Source: Ferrimonas balearica DSM 9799
GTDB taxonomy: Bacteria > Pseudomonadota > Gammaproteobacteria > Enterobacterales > Shewanellaceae
Assembly (NCBI RefSeq): GCF_000148645.1
Contig: NC_014541.1
Location: 1,488,001 to 1,552,000 of the forward strand
DNA: 64,000 nucleotides
Direction of reading: 5' to 3'
Made by a program: the position numbers and the translations under genes
Part shown: one piece after another, positions 8,735 to 18,108 of the stretch
Layout of the letters: each line of letters begins with the position of its first letter
Position numbering within the stretch: the stretch's first letter is position 1
Notes under the pieces: model-generated
Databases searched by the model: none
What the model was told of the DNA's origin: nothing
The model's input: the letters and a program-made list of their open reading frames with translations, nothing else

Positions 8735-10117
8735 TTGGGATCTCAGAGTTATTATCGCGACCAGGACGATGACGCGCATCGCGCCCTCGCCAGTTACTGG
8801 GTAGAACCCCTTAACCAACTGGAGGGGGAGGAGCAGGTTCAGGTCTTCCTGGATGCGGTAGAGCAGCTGGAGGCCTCCGAGCTCGGCCTGCTGCTGGAGT
8901 CCCTGCCGGTTTCTGAGCGTCGCGCACTCTGGCCCCATCTTCCGCACGAAGCGCGGGTGGATGTGCTGGTGGCGATGCGCGTCGAGGCGCGGGATACCCT
9001 GCTGTCGGTGCTGGAACCGGCGCAGATGGACCAGCTGCTCGACGATCTCGACGCAGAAAGCCTGATTGAGCTGGCTGATAACCTCTCCGAAGAGTTAGTG
9101 GACCAGGCGCTGGCGCGGATGGACAGCCAGCAGCGTACCTGGTACCGCGAATCCCAGGAGTACGACGAGGAACAGATTGGCCGATACGTCGACCACGATG
9201 TGGTGGTGCTGCCCCCCAACGCCCGGGTAGCGGCGGCCTTGCGAATGCTGCGCCGTTATCAGTCCGCCTTTACTGACCGCGCCTACGTGGTGAACCGCAA
9301 GGGCGTGTGGTTGGGTGAAGTTACGCTGCACGCGCTGCTGCAGGCGGAGCCGGACACCCCGGTTCGCCACTGCCTTGACGATGAAGTGGTGCCCATTCCG
9401 GCGGATACTCCGGTGCTGGAAGCGGCTGATCGCATTGAGCACGCCGACATGTCGATGTTGCCGGTGACCGACGAGGGTGGTCGTCTGTTGGGGCGGATGA
9501 CGGTGCGGCTGGGCATGGAGATTGTGCGGGAGCACTACGAAGGCCAGTTGATGGCCTCGGCGGGTTTGGACGAAGAGGCGGACTTGTTCCTGCCGGTGTG
9601 GCGCAGTGCCAAGCGCCGTGCCTTGTGGCTGGGCATCAACCTGCTGACGGCGCTGCTGGCGGCCTGGACCATCGGTCTGTTTGAGCAGACCCTGAGCCAG
9701 GTGGTGGCGCTGGCGGTACTGATGCCGATTGTGGCGTCCATGGGCGGCATTGCCGGCAGTCAGACCCTGACCCTGATCATCCGGGGTCTGGCCTTGGGGC
9801 AGGTGACACCGGGTAACGCCCTGGCGCTGTGTCGTAAGGAGATTGGGGTGGCGGTGCTGAACGGCATTGTCTGGGCGGCGGTGATCGGCGCCGTGACGGT
9901 GTTGTGGTTTGGCAGTCAGGCGCTGGGTGGGGTGATCGCCGGGGCCATCGTCATCAATATCCTGGTGGCGGCGCTGGCCGGGGTGGTGGTCCCAATGGTG
10001 CTGGATAAGCTGGAGATCGACCCGGCCCTGTCCGGCTCGGTGATCCTCACCACGGTGACCGATGTGGTGGGCTTCTTCACCTTCCTCGGCCTGGGGACCG
10101 CATTCCTGCTCGGCTGA
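8735..10117 (+). CDS. mgtE: Magnesium transporter MgtE
   Basis: A 460-residue inner membrane Mg2+ channel. An N-terminal helical domain (about 20-130) is followed by two CBS domains (about 130-255, with the second around TPVLEAADRIEHADMSMLPV). The C-terminal part has five hydrophobic segments, including MPIVASMGGIAGSQT, the pore-signature helix. It starts at TTG (8735), with GAGGAAA about 6 bases upstream. It is divergent from rimB. The 94-base leader shows no M-box riboswitch. Confidence 0.95.
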   Translation: MGSQSYYRDQDDDAHRALASYWVEPLNQLEGEEQVQVFLDAVEQLEASELGLLLESLPVSERRALWPHLPHEARVDVLVAMRVEARDTLLSVLEPAQMDQLLDDLDAESLIELADNLSEELVDQALARMDSQQRTWYRESQEYDEEQIGRYVDHDVVVLPPNARVAAALRMLRRYQSAFTDRAYVVNRKGVWLGEVTLHALLQAEPDTPVRHCLDDEVVPIPADTPVLEAADRIEHADMSMLPVTDEGGRLLGRMTVRLGMEIVREHYEGQLMASAGLDEEADLFLPVWRSAKRRALWLGINLLTALLAAWTIGLFEQTLSQVVALAVLMPIVASMGGIAGSQTLTLIIRGLALGQVTPGNALALCRKEIGVAVLNGIVWAAVIGAVTVLWFGSQALGGVIAGAIVINILVAALAGVVVPMVLDKLEIDPALSGSVILTTVTDVVGFFTFLGLGTAFLLG

Positions 10118-10154
10118 GACTATCTTTTGCTACTCCCCCGAAACGGAGTGGCGT

Positions 10155-10538
10155 ATGAACAGACTGCACTGCGCAATCGGGGCACTGGCCATAGTCAGTG
10201 CCCTTGTTTTTGCTGACGTGGCGGGCAGCCGCGACGGGCATATTCGGATGGGCGCCGACAGCGAATTGGAGGCCTGGGACGCTGAGGCGGGCCAGTGGCT
10301 CAGCCCGGAGCAGTTCTGGCTGGCCTACGCCGCGCGTAACGGCGGCCTGACCTGGGGCCGTGGCAGCGATTACCCACCCTACGGCGAGGTGAAGGAGGGG
10401 GACACCTTTATGGTGGAGCTGGACAGCGGTCCCTGCCTGATGGAGTTCTTCCACAAGCGCTGGCGTCGCGCCAATGATGTGCGTCGCTGGGACACCGCAT
10501 TCAGCGACATTGGTGGTTGCGCCAAGGTGGTTGATTAG
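10155..10538 (+). CDS. Small secreted hypothetical protein
   Basis: A 127-residue protein with an N-terminal signal peptide (LHCAIGALAIVSALVFADVAG). The mature part has two Cys (GPCLMEF and GGCAKVVD) that could form a disulfide, and many Trp and Tyr residues. I do not recognise the family. The ATG at 10155 has ACGGAG 7 bases upstream. It is 37 bases after mgtE and may be cotranscribed with it. Confidence 0.7.
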   Translation: MNRLHCAIGALAIVSALVFADVAGSRDGHIRMGADSELEAWDAEAGQWLSPEQFWLAYAARNGGLTWGRGSDYPPYGEVKEGDTFMVELDSGPCLMEFFHKRWRRANDVRRWDTAFSDIGGCAKVVD

Positions 10539-10624
10539 CCGTTATTAAGGTTGTTGAACCATCAGGGATTTTAATGGCCGATCTCCGCTAAGCTGGGAAC
10601 CCGTTTCGTTACCGTGACCCGGAT

Positions 10625-11497
10625 ATGTGGATCGCCTTTACCCTGCTCGCCGCCTTTATGCAGGCCTGGCGCAACGCGTTTCAAAGTCAGCTTTCCGCCC
10701 ACACCAGCGTGGCGGGGGTGACGTTGGTGCGCTTTCTCTGGGCTGGCCCGTTGGCGGGCGCTTACCTTTTTGGCTTGTATCAGTGGCAACCTCAGGCACT
10801 GCCCCAGTGGAATGGCGCCTTTTTTGGCTATGTGGTGGGGGCGGCGCTGATGCAGATCCTGGCCACCGGCCTGATGGTCAAACTGTTTCAGCTTAAGAAC
10901 TTTGCGGTGGGCGCCGGTCTGGCCAAAAGCGAAGCGCTGGTGGCCGCCATCCTCGGCACCCTGTTTTTTGGCACCCAGCTCAGCCTGTTAGGGTGGCTGG
11001 GGGTGGGCATCGGTGCGATCGCCGTTATGCTGCTGTCCAGCCATGGCCATTGGCGCCAGCTATCCCTCTCCACCGTAGTATTGGGCCTGGCCTGTGGCAG
11101 CGCCTTTGCCCTGACCTCGCTGTGGGTGAGGGAGGCGAGCCTGCAGGTGGGGCTGCCGTTCCCGCATCGAGCCGGTTGGGTGCTGCTGCTGGTGATTGCG
11201 CTGCAAACCACGCTGTTGCTGGCTTACCTGTGGTGGCGTGAACGACCGACCCTTACGGCGCTGAGGGCACGGCCCCGGTTGGTGGGGCTGATAAGCCTGA
11301 CCAGCTGCATCGGTTCCATCGGCTGGTTCAGCGCCATGTCGTTGCAGGCGGTGCCCTACGTCAAAACCCTGGGGCAGGTGGAGGTGTTCTTTACCCTGCT
11401 GGTGTCAGCGCTGTGGCTGAAGCAACCGGTGCGGGTCAATGAGTTTCTGGGCCTGTTCCTGATCGCGCTTGCGGCCATCATCGTGATCTGGTTCTGA
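10625..11497 (+). CDS. EamA/DMT superfamily transporter
   Basis: A 290-residue inner membrane protein with about ten hydrophobic helices in two repeated halves, as in drug/metabolite transporters. Family-like features include GAGLAKSEALVAAILGTLFFGTQ in the first half and a QVEVFFTLLVSALWL helix in the second. The substrate cannot be read from sequence. The start ATG has only a weak Shine-Dalgarno. Confidence 0.88.
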   Translation: MWIAFTLLAAFMQAWRNAFQSQLSAHTSVAGVTLVRFLWAGPLAGAYLFGLYQWQPQALPQWNGAFFGYVVGAALMQILATGLMVKLFQLKNFAVGAGLAKSEALVAAILGTLFFGTQLSLLGWLGVGIGAIAVMLLSSHGHWRQLSLSTVVLGLACGSAFALTSLWVREASLQVGLPFPHRAGWVLLLVIALQTTLLLAYLWWRERPTLTALRARPRLVGLISLTSCIGSIGWFSAMSLQAVPYVKTLGQVEVFFTLLVSALWLKQPVRVNEFLGLFLIALAAIIVIWF

Positions 11498-11536
11498 GCC
11501 GCGCCGCCCGTTCAGGACAGCGCGGCGGGTATCCGC

Positions 11537-12400
11537 TCACTGAAAGCCAAATTTGCCGTTGGGGTTTTTCCACTCTTCCCGGGGCGGGATGGTTTGGATG
11601 GTGTCCCAGTGCTCGACAATCTTGCCGTCGGCCACCCGGAACAGGTCGTAGAAGGCCACGTGCTGATTCATAAACTGCCCTTCACTGATGGTCAGCACAA
11701 AGTTTCCCTGGCCCAGCACTTTGTGATTGGCGGTATACACCATAGGCATCCCTTGTTCTGCCAACGCACCAAGGGCCGCAGACAGGCCACTGAGGCCGTC
11801 GGCGACACCGGGATTGTGCTGCAGGTAGTCGCCATCATCCGGCCCGATAAAGCGGCCAATCTCCTCCATTTTGCCCTGCATCAGGATGGTGCTGACAAAG
11901 TCACTGACCAGTGCTTTGTTGGCATCGGTCTTATCCAGGTCTACCACTTCAGTGGGGCCATCAAACTGGGTGCGGCCACTGGCGTTCGGCGGGGCAATGT
12001 CTTGCAGGTTGTCCCAGTGCTCAACAATCAGCCCATTCTCAAAACGGAACACGTCAAACCCGGCCTTGGGGCCGAAGAAGTCGTACTTGGTGTGCAATAC
12101 CACGTAGTCGCCATCGGTAAAGGCCCGCTGCACCTCGGCCCGGGCGGACCCCGGCGGCAGTTGCTGTAACACCGCCCCAAATCCCGCCAGACCGTCTGCC
12201 ACCGCCAGATTGTGCTGGATGTATTTGTCCGGATTGATGTAGGCCACCGGGGCCGGGTCGCCGTTTTCAATGCTCTCAATCAGCGCAACCGCTTTCTCTT
12301 GTTGGGTCATGGGGGGCGCCTCTTCTGCCTGTGTGGTGATGAGGTCCAGTGAAAGGAACAGCAGTGCCGGGATGATCAGGGTTGGGGTTGTACAGCGCAT
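11537..12400 (-). CDS. Secreted tandem NTF2/SnoaL-like protein
   Basis: A 287-residue protein with a signal peptide (MRCTTPTLIIPALLFLSLDL, then ITTQAEE). Two repeated SnoaL-like halves follow, each with a YIQHN/YLQHN motif and a (F)RFENGLIVEHWDN or FRVADGKIVEHWDT motif, at about residues 55-150 and 175-275. Proteins of this fold bind small hydrophobic ligands or act as isomerases or hydrolases. The ATG at 12400 is chosen because GAGGAGAA lies just upstream and the signal peptide begins there. Confidence 0.85.
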   Translation of the reverse strand: MRCTTPTLIIPALLFLSLDLITTQAEEAPPMTQQEKAVALIESIENGDPAPVAYINPDKYIQHNLAVADGLAGFGAVLQQLPPGSARAEVQRAFTDGDYVVLHTKYDFFGPKAGFDVFRFENGLIVEHWDNLQDIAPPNASGRTQFDGPTEVVDLDKTDANKALVSDFVSTILMQGKMEEIGRFIGPDDGDYLQHNPGVADGLSGLSAALGALAEQGMPMVYTANHKVLGQGNFVLTISEGQFMNQHVAFYDLFRVADGKIVEHWDTIQTIPPREEWKNPNGKFGFQ

Positions 12401-12422
12401 GGTGTTCTCCTCAGGTGGTTGA

Positions 12423-12875
12423 GAACAGTGTAGACGGCGCAGCGACGCCGTCCTGCGGCTGAGGCAACGCGCCATTCTGCACGGCTGTGCCGGTCATTAC
12501 CCGGCCGCGGATCTGGCGCTGTGGAGCCAGGGCTCGGCCAGTGATGTCTTTCTGAGCGCACCGGAACAGTACTTCTACCTGTTGGATCAGGACGGGGCGC
12601 TGGCCGGTTCCGGCATGGTGAACCTGAAGGATGGCCGCATCGACGCCATCTTCACTGACCCGGACTGGGTGGGGCAGGGGGTGGCCAGTACGCTGATGAT
12701 GCATCTGGAAGCGCTGGCCCGTGCGCACGGTCTGGCCGAGCTGACACTGGATGCCACCCTGAACGCTGCGCCGTTTTACCGCCGCTGCGGCTTTGTCGGT
12801 GAGGCTCAGTCGCAGTACCACTCACCGCGGGGGCTGATACTGGATTGTGTGCCCATGCGTAAACTCCTGACCTGA
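12423..12875 (+). pseudogene. GNAT-family acetyltransferase without an evident start codon
   Basis: The reading frame opens right after an in-frame TGA at 12420 and shows GNAT features. These are an RLRQRAILHGCAGHYP-like first helix, an acetyl-CoA loop at VGQGVASTLMMH (about 12670-12705), and AAPFYRRCGF near the C-terminus. No ATG, GTG or TTG precedes the conserved N-terminal helix; the first available start, TTG at 12582, would cut off the first third of the domain. The frame opens only 22 bases from the divergent neighbour. It may be a 5'-truncated pseudogene, a sequencing error, or a gene with an unusual start. Confidence 0.55.
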
Positions 12876-12993
12876 GCGGGCTTCACAGCAACCCGGCTCA
12901 TCCCGGCATCAAAAAATATCCGGCGTAAAGCGAGGTCGGCCTCACGCCTCGCTGTCCATCTCTCTGGCACAATCGCGGCTCCGACCGTTCTTG

Positions 12994-13908
12994 GTGTCTA
13001 TCAACGTGCTGAACCTGTCCAATCCCGCCCGGGGCAACCTGCTGGCGGCGTTTTCCTTTGTGCTGTGGGGCATTCTGCCGCTGTACTACCAGCTGCTGCC
13101 TGGCGCTGAGATTTTTGAGCTGCTGGCGTTCCGGGTGATCTGGTCCGTGCCGGTGATGATCGTCGCGATGCTGTTGCTGCGTCGGGCGCTGCCGGACTGG
13201 CAGACTCTGTGGGCGGACAAGCGCTCATTGCTGCTGAGCTTTGTGGCGGGTGCGGTGATGTGCATCTCCTGGGCCAGCTTTACCTGGGCACTGACCCACG
13301 GACAGGTGCTGGCGGCCAGCCTTGGATTCTTTATCAACCCGCTGTTTGCCATCGCCTTTGGTGTGCTGTTTCTGCATGAGAAGCTGAGCAAGGCTCAGGC
13401 GGCCGCCGTGGTGTTGGCTGCCCTGGGCATCGCCTGGCAGGTGTGGCAGTACGGTGAACTGCCCTGGGTGTCGCTGGCGATGGGCAGCTTCTTTGCCCTC
13501 TATGGCCTGATTAAGAAGTTTATCCGCTACGACTCCTACACCACCCTGACACTGGAAGCGGCGCTGCTCAGCCCCTTTGCGCTGATCTATCTCGGTTACC
13601 TGGTGTTTACCGGCCAAAGCGCCGCCGGCGCCGATGGCCTGACCGGCGTGCTGCTCTACATTGGTTCAGCCCCCATCACCCTGGCACCGCTGATCCTGTT
13701 CAGCCTGGCGCTGCGCTACACCAGCCTGACCATGGTGGGCCTGATGCAGTACATCGAGCCGACCCTGCAGTTCCTGCTTGCGGTACTGCTGTTTGGCGAG
13801 GTGTTTGATGAAGTCAAAGCGGTCAGCTTTGGCCTGATCTGGGCCGGTTTGATCCTGTGCAGCCTCGAAGCGCTGCCCAAACTGCGTCGCCACTGGCGCC
13901 GCGCCTGA
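12994..13908 (+). CDS. rarD: RarD-type EamA transporter
   Basis: A 304-residue inner membrane protein with about ten hydrophobic helices. The order of motifs fits the RarD subfamily: RGNLLAAFSFVLWGILPLYY at the N-terminus, FRVIWSVP, SLGFFINPLFA, and YIEPTLQFLLAVLLFGE near the C-terminus. The exact start is uncertain: TTG at 12991 or GTG at 12994, neither with a clear Shine-Dalgarno. The transported substrate is unknown. Confidence 0.9.
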   Translation: MSINVLNLSNPARGNLLAAFSFVLWGILPLYYQLLPGAEIFELLAFRVIWSVPVMIVAMLLLRRALPDWQTLWADKRSLLLSFVAGAVMCISWASFTWALTHGQVLAASLGFFINPLFAIAFGVLFLHEKLSKAQAAAVVLAALGIAWQVWQYGELPWVSLAMGSFFALYGLIKKFIRYDSYTTLTLEAALLSPFALIYLGYLVFTGQSAAGADGLTGVLLYIGSAPITLAPLILFSLALRYTSLTMVGLMQYIEPTLQFLLAVLLFGEVFDEVKAVSFGLIWAGLILCSLEALPKLRRHWRRA

Positions 13909-13930
13909 CCTCAGAGTCCAGTAAGAGAAA

Positions 13931-13960
13931 CGCCGCCGGGTTGCCCAGCGGCGTTTTTTT
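13931..13960 (+). terminator. Terminator after rarD
   Basis: CGCCGC-c-GGG pairs with CCC-a-GCGGCG around TTG, followed by seven T residues. Confidence 0.9.
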
Positions 13961-14200
13961 GTGCCCATGGCCACCCTTCGCTGCGCCTAATCCCAGTGCG
14001 GGGTTGAGATGCGCTGAATCAATACAGCGTGCTCACCGGCCTTTACTTCCGTTCATTGGCACCTCGAAATATTGAGTTTTCTCAAGAGTTTGTCGCCTCT
14101 CTCTGGTGGCTGTCGGGCGGACTTGGTAGCGTAGCCCGCCTGAAGCTTTGGGTCCCGGCAGGGGCCATCGGACTGTTCCACACCGCAATGGAGAATACGG

Positions 14201-15211
14201 ATGCGCCGGATTGGTTGGGCCCTCGGGGCCTTAAGCGTGTTTGCCTGTCATGTCAGTGCGTTTGAGGGGTTGGAGTTTGAGCACAAGGACTGGTATCTGG
14301 CCTGCGACAATACCGGCACCTGTCGTGCCGCCGGTTACGCGCCTCCGGGACAGGGCTACAGTGCGGCGGTGATGTTTACCCGTCCGGCAGGCCCCGCCAC
14401 GGACGTCAGCGGCAAGCTGTTTCTGGGCTGGTACGAAGAGGAGATCCCCCTGACCGGCTATGCACTGTTCATCAACGGCCAGGATATGGGCCCGGTCAGT
14501 TTTGACGATGACAATGCACTGACCGCCATGCAGGTGCAGGCGCTGTTGGCGGTGGTGACCCGTGATGCGGTGATCGAGATAGCCAATGCGCAGCATCGTT
14601 TTGGCCTCTCCGGCAGCGGCGCCAGTGCGGTGTTCCGCAAGATGGACGAGTATCAGGGCCGCAGTGACACCGCCTTTGCGGTAGTGGCCAAAGGGAACCG
14701 GGCAGAGAGCCAGGTGCCCCAGCCGCAACGGCCGGAGCCACTGAGAGTGCAGGCACCCGCAGGAGATGCGGTGTTGCTTGAGTCCGATTCTGAACCCTAC
14801 CAGCGCACCCTGGAGAGGTTGAAGGCCGGAGTACCAGCAGAAGACCTGGATATGGCACTGGAAGACGCGAGCCTGTTTCAGGCGGAGCTGGGGGCAGGAA
14901 AGCGGTTTATCTCTGCCTGCTGGTATCTGGCTTATAACGAGATGTGCGCCCACTGGGTTTCTGACCCGGCCAGCCCCACGCCGCTGCAGAGTCTGCCCAG
15001 CGACGGCTCCCTGTATGTGGATGGCATCGTCAGCCAGCAGCGTAAGGCGCGTGGTCTCGGTGATTGTTGGGAGTTTCAGAGCTGGGGCTTTGATGGCGAG
15101 ACCATGGTGCCCATCCTGAACGCCAGCAGTGGCCCATGCCGTGGCATCGCTGGCGGCATTGACCCGATGCCTACCTTTGTTCGTGACGTGATTATGCCGT
15201 CAGTTCAATAG
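14201..15211 (+). CDS. Secreted DUF1176 family protein
   Basis: A 336-residue protein with a signal peptide ([19 protein letters not shown]). The mature N-terminus [19 protein letters not shown], with its Cys pair, is typical of the DUF1176 family. The C-terminal part repeats Cys-rich motifs ([17 protein letters not shown] and [13 protein letters not shown]). Function is unknown; it is probably periplasmic and disulfide-stabilised. About 290 non-coding bases precede it, holding only the rarD terminator. Confidence 0.85.
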   Translation: MRRIGWALGALSVFACHVSAFEGLEFEHKDWYLACDNTGTCRAAGYAPPGQGYSAAVMFTRPAGPATDVSGKLFLGWYEEEIPLTGYALFINGQDMGPVSFDDDNALTAMQVQALLAVVTRDAVIEIANAQHRFGLSGSGASAVFRKMDEYQGRSDTAFAVVAKGNRAESQVPQPQRPEPLRVQAPAGDAVLLESDSEPYQRTLERLKAGVPAEDLDMALEDASLFQAELGAGKRFISACWYLAYNEMCAHWVSDPASPTPLQSLPSDGSLYVDGIVSQQRKARGLGDCWEFQSWGFDGETMVPILNASSGPCRGIAGGIDPMPTFVRDVIMPSVQ

Positions 15212-15327
15212 TTGGGGGCTTTGCCCCCTCCCCCCTGTTAAACCGCCCCCATCCTTGCATACCGCCCCATATGGGCGTACTCTGCGGCGTTTTTTCACAC
15301 TCCATTTTTCCCGGACGGTACAACGCT

Positions 15328-16923
15328 GTGATCTCCACCGCCAACATCACCATGCAGTTCGGCGCTAAGCCGCTGTTTGAAAACATCTCTGTCAAGTTTG
15401 GCGGGGGCAACCGCTATGGCCTTATCGGTGCCAACGGTTGTGGTAAGTCCACCTTTATGAAGATCCTCTCCGGTGAGCTGGAGCCGTCCGCGGGTAACGT
15501 GTCGAAAGACCCGAACGAGCGCATGGCCAAGCTGGGCCAGGACCAGTGGGCGTTCGAGGAATACACCGTTATCGACACCGTAATCATGGGCCACAAAGAG
15601 TTGTGGGAAGTGAAAGCGGAGCGTGACCGCATCTACAGCCTGCCGGAGATGTCCGAAGAGGAAGGGATGCAGGTGGCCGATCTGGAGGTGCAGTTTGCCG
15701 AGATGGACGGTTACAGTGCGGAAGCCCGCGCCGGTGAGCTGCTGCTGGGCCTGGGCATTCCGGAAGAACTGCACTTCGGCCTGATGAGCGCGGTAGCGCC
15801 GGGCCTGAAGGTGCGGGTGTTGCTGGCTCAGGTGCTGTTTGCAGACCCGGACATCATGCTGCTCGACGAACCCACCAACAACCTGGATATTCACACCATC
15901 CATTGGTTGGAAGAGGTGCTGCAGTCCCGTCAGTGCACCATGATCATCATCTCGCACGACCGTCACTTCCTGAACTCCGTGTGTACCCACATGGCGGACA
16001 TCGATTACGGTGACCTGCGCCTGTATCACGGCAACTACGACGAGTACATGTTTGCCGCCGAGCAGGCCCGTGAGCGTCTGCTGTCTGACAACGCCAAGAA
16101 GAAAGCGCAGATTGCCGAGCTGCAGAGCTTCGTCAGCCGCTTCTCTGCCAACGCGTCCAAGGCCCGTCAGGCCACCAGCCGTCAGAAGCAGATCGACAAG
16201 ATCCAGCTGGAAGAGGTGAAAGCCTCCAGCCGTCAGTCTCCCTTTATCCGCTTTGAGCAGGAGAAGAAGCTGTTCCGTCAGGCGCTGGAAGTCACCGGGC
16301 TGTCCCAGGGCTACGACAGTGGCCTGCTGTTTGACGGCCTCGACCTGAAAGTGGACGTGGGCGAGCGCATCGCCATCATCGGTCAGAACGGTGTGGGCAA
16401 ATCCACCCTGCTGAACACCCTGGTGGGCGCCATGGAGGCCAAATCCGGTGAGATTAAGTGGTCTGAGAACGCCAACATCGGTTACTACGCTCAGGACCAC
16501 GCCCACGAGTTTGAGCAGGACATCAACCTGTTTGACTGGATGGCACAGTGGTCTTCCGATGGCGCGGATGAAACCGTGGTGCGCAGCTTCCTGGGTCGCA
16601 TGCTGTTCTCCCAGAACGAGATCAAGAAATCCGCCAAGGTGATCTCCGGTGGTGAACAGGGCCGCATGCTGTTCGGCAAGCTGATGATGCAGAAGCCCAA
16701 CATCCTGGTGATGGATGAGCCGACCAACCACATGGATATGGAGTCCATTGAGGCGCTCAACCTGGCGCTGGAGAACTACGCCGGCACCCTGCTGTTCGTG
16801 TCTCACGACCGTCAGTTTGTGTCCTCCGTGGCCACCCGCATCATCGAGCTGAAGCCGGATGGCATTACCGACTTCCACGGCACCTACGAAGAGTACCTGG
16901 CCAGCCAGGGCATCGAAGGCTAA
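15328..16923 (+). CDS. ybiT: ABC-F family ATPase YbiT
   Basis: A 531-residue soluble ATPase with two ABC domains, the same size as E. coli YbiT. ABC-F proteins act on ribosomes, not in membrane transport. The first Walker A is GANGCGKST and the first Walker B is [12 protein letters not shown]. The second Walker A is GQNGVGKST and the second Walker B is [13 protein letters not shown] charged linker (about 240-310) joins them. The first signature loop reads [13 protein letters not shown], not LSGGQ, as in YbiT. I start at GTG 15328 ([12 protein letters not shown]), matching the family N-terminus, rather than the upstream in-frame start at 15271. Confidence 0.95.
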   Translation: MISTANITMQFGAKPLFENISVKFGGGNRYGLIGANGCGKSTFMKILSGELEPSAGNVSKDPNERMAKLGQDQWAFEEYTVIDTVIMGHKELWEVKAERDRIYSLPEMSEEEGMQVADLEVQFAEMDGYSAEARAGELLLGLGIPEELHFGLMSAVAPGLKVRVLLAQVLFADPDIMLLDEPTNNLDIHTIHWLEEVLQSRQCTMIIISHDRHFLNSVCTHMADIDYGDLRLYHGNYDEYMFAAEQARERLLSDNAKKKAQIAELQSFVSRFSANASKARQATSRQKQIDKIQLEEVKASSRQSPFIRFEQEKKLFRQALEVTGLSQGYDSGLLFDGLDLKVDVGERIAIIGQNGVGKSTLLNTLVGAMEAKSGEIKWSENANIGYYAQDHAHEFEQDINLFDWMAQWSSDGADETVVRSFLGRMLFSQNEIKKSAKVISGGEQGRMLFGKLMMQKPNILVMDEPTNHMDMESIEALNLALENYAGTLLFVSHDRQFVSSVATRIIELKPDGITDFHGTYEEYLASQGIEG

Positions 16924-16936
16924 GCCTGACAGCGCA

Positions 16937-16967
16937 ATAAAAAAGCCGGCATGATGCCGGCTTTTTT
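16937..16967. terminator. Bidirectional terminator between ybiT and yqhA
   Basis: AAAAAGCCGGCAT pairs with ATGCCGGCTTTTTT. It lies between convergent genes. Confidence 0.9.
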
Positions 16968-16983
16968 GATCCGCGAAGGGCGG

Positions 16984-17499
16984 TTACTTTTTCGCGGCTT
17001 TGCTTTTGCCTGCGATAAAGTCGGTCAGGGCGAACAGCACGCCGGAGGTGACGAAGGTGAGGTGGATGCCCACTTTCCAGGCCATGGTTTCCGGGTTGGT
17101 GTTTTCCGCGTCGAGGAAGGTTTTCAGCAGCTCAACGGTGGAGATGGCGACGATGGCGCCAATCAGTTTCAGCTTCAGGTCGGAAAAGCCGACGCTGCCC
17201 ATCCAGGCCGGGCGATCTTCGTGGTCATCCGGGCCAAACTTGGAGACGAAGTTCTCGTAACCGCTGAAGGCGATGATCAGCAGCAGGCTGGCCAGCAGGG
17301 CGGTGTCCACCAGGGTCAGAATGCTGAGGATAGGGTGACCTTCAGCGCCGAAAAACACCATGGCAAACAGGCACAGCAGCTCTTTGCCGAACTTCAGGAA
17401 CAGGACGCCAATGGCCACCACCAGGCCGAAGAAAAACGGAGCCAGCAACCAGCGGGCACTGAACAGCAAACTTTCGAACAGATTTTCCAGACGTTTCAT
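16984..17499 (-). CDS. yqhA: UPF0114 family membrane protein YqhA
   Basis: A 171-residue protein of about four membrane helices. ARWLLAPFFFGLV near the N-terminus and MGSVGFSDLKLKLIGAIVAIS in the middle are typical of the YqhA/UPF0114 family. Function is not established. It is transcribed alone, convergent with ybiT. Confidence 0.9.
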   Translation of the reverse strand: MKRLENLFESLLFSARWLLAPFFFGLVVAIGVLFLKFGKELLCLFAMVFFGAEGHPILSILTLVDTALLASLLLIIAFSGYENFVSKFGPDDHEDRPAWMGSVGFSDLKLKLIGAIVAISTVELLKTFLDAENTNPETMAWKVGIHLTFVTSGVLFALTDFIAGKSKAAKK

Positions 17500-17652
17500 G
17501 GTGAGTCAGCTTGGTCAACAAAGTAGAAAAGATAAGGCACCGCAGCGTTACTTGCGAATCCCCTGAGGGACCCGGTGGCGCGGTTTGGACGGCGCATTCT
17601 AATCCATCAAAGGCGTCCTAGCGAACGCTAATTCACGCCCCAATTCAGGGGG

Positions 17653-18108
17653 TTACTCAGTGCGAATATCGTCCCGCACCAGTTTGTGCATGATGGCACT
17701 GAGCTGTTGACGCTCCTGCTCGGAAAGCTGGGCAAAGAAGCCTTCGGAGATGGCGTGCAGGATGGGCGTTGACTCCTGGTTTACCCGGCGCCCTTCGTCG
17801 GTCAGGGACAGCATTCGCGCCTTGCGGTTGGTGTCGCTGCGGCTCGCCTCAATCAGCCCGCGCTTGATGCAGTTGTCGACCAGCCGCTTGGTGACGGAGC
17901 GGTCGCGCTTCAGCACGTCGGCCATCTGTTGTTGAGGGATGCAGCCCAGGTAATCCAGCGCTTTCATCGCCCCCACCATCTCCAGCGTGATATTGAACGC
18001 TTCGCCCAGGCGCTGGTTGCACACGGCCCGGTACTGTTTTTGCGCCAGTGACATCATAAAGGTCAGGCTGTTATCCAGCTCAGGAATGGTGGTGATGGAC
18101 GGATTCAT
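17653..18108 (-). CDS. MarR family transcriptional regulator
   Basis: A 151-residue winged-helix repressor. The helix-turn-helix is around MADVLKRDRSVTKRLVDNCIKRGLIE (about residues 60-85), followed by a wing with RKARMLSLTDEGRR. The ATG at 18108 is preferred because GGAAAGA lies about 7 bases upstream. The gene overlaps the end of the DUF2955 gene by 29 bases and is the last gene of the HlyD-DUF2955-MarR operon. It probably controls this operon through the palindrome at 20193-20208. Confidence 0.9.
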   Translation of the reverse strand: MNPSITTIPELDNSLTFMMSLAQKQYRAVCNQRLGEAFNITLEMVGAMKALDYLGCIPQQQMADVLKRDRSVTKRLVDNCIKRGLIEASRSDTNRKARMLSLTDEGRRVNQESTPILHAISEGFFAQLSEQERQQLSAIMHKLVRDDIRTE

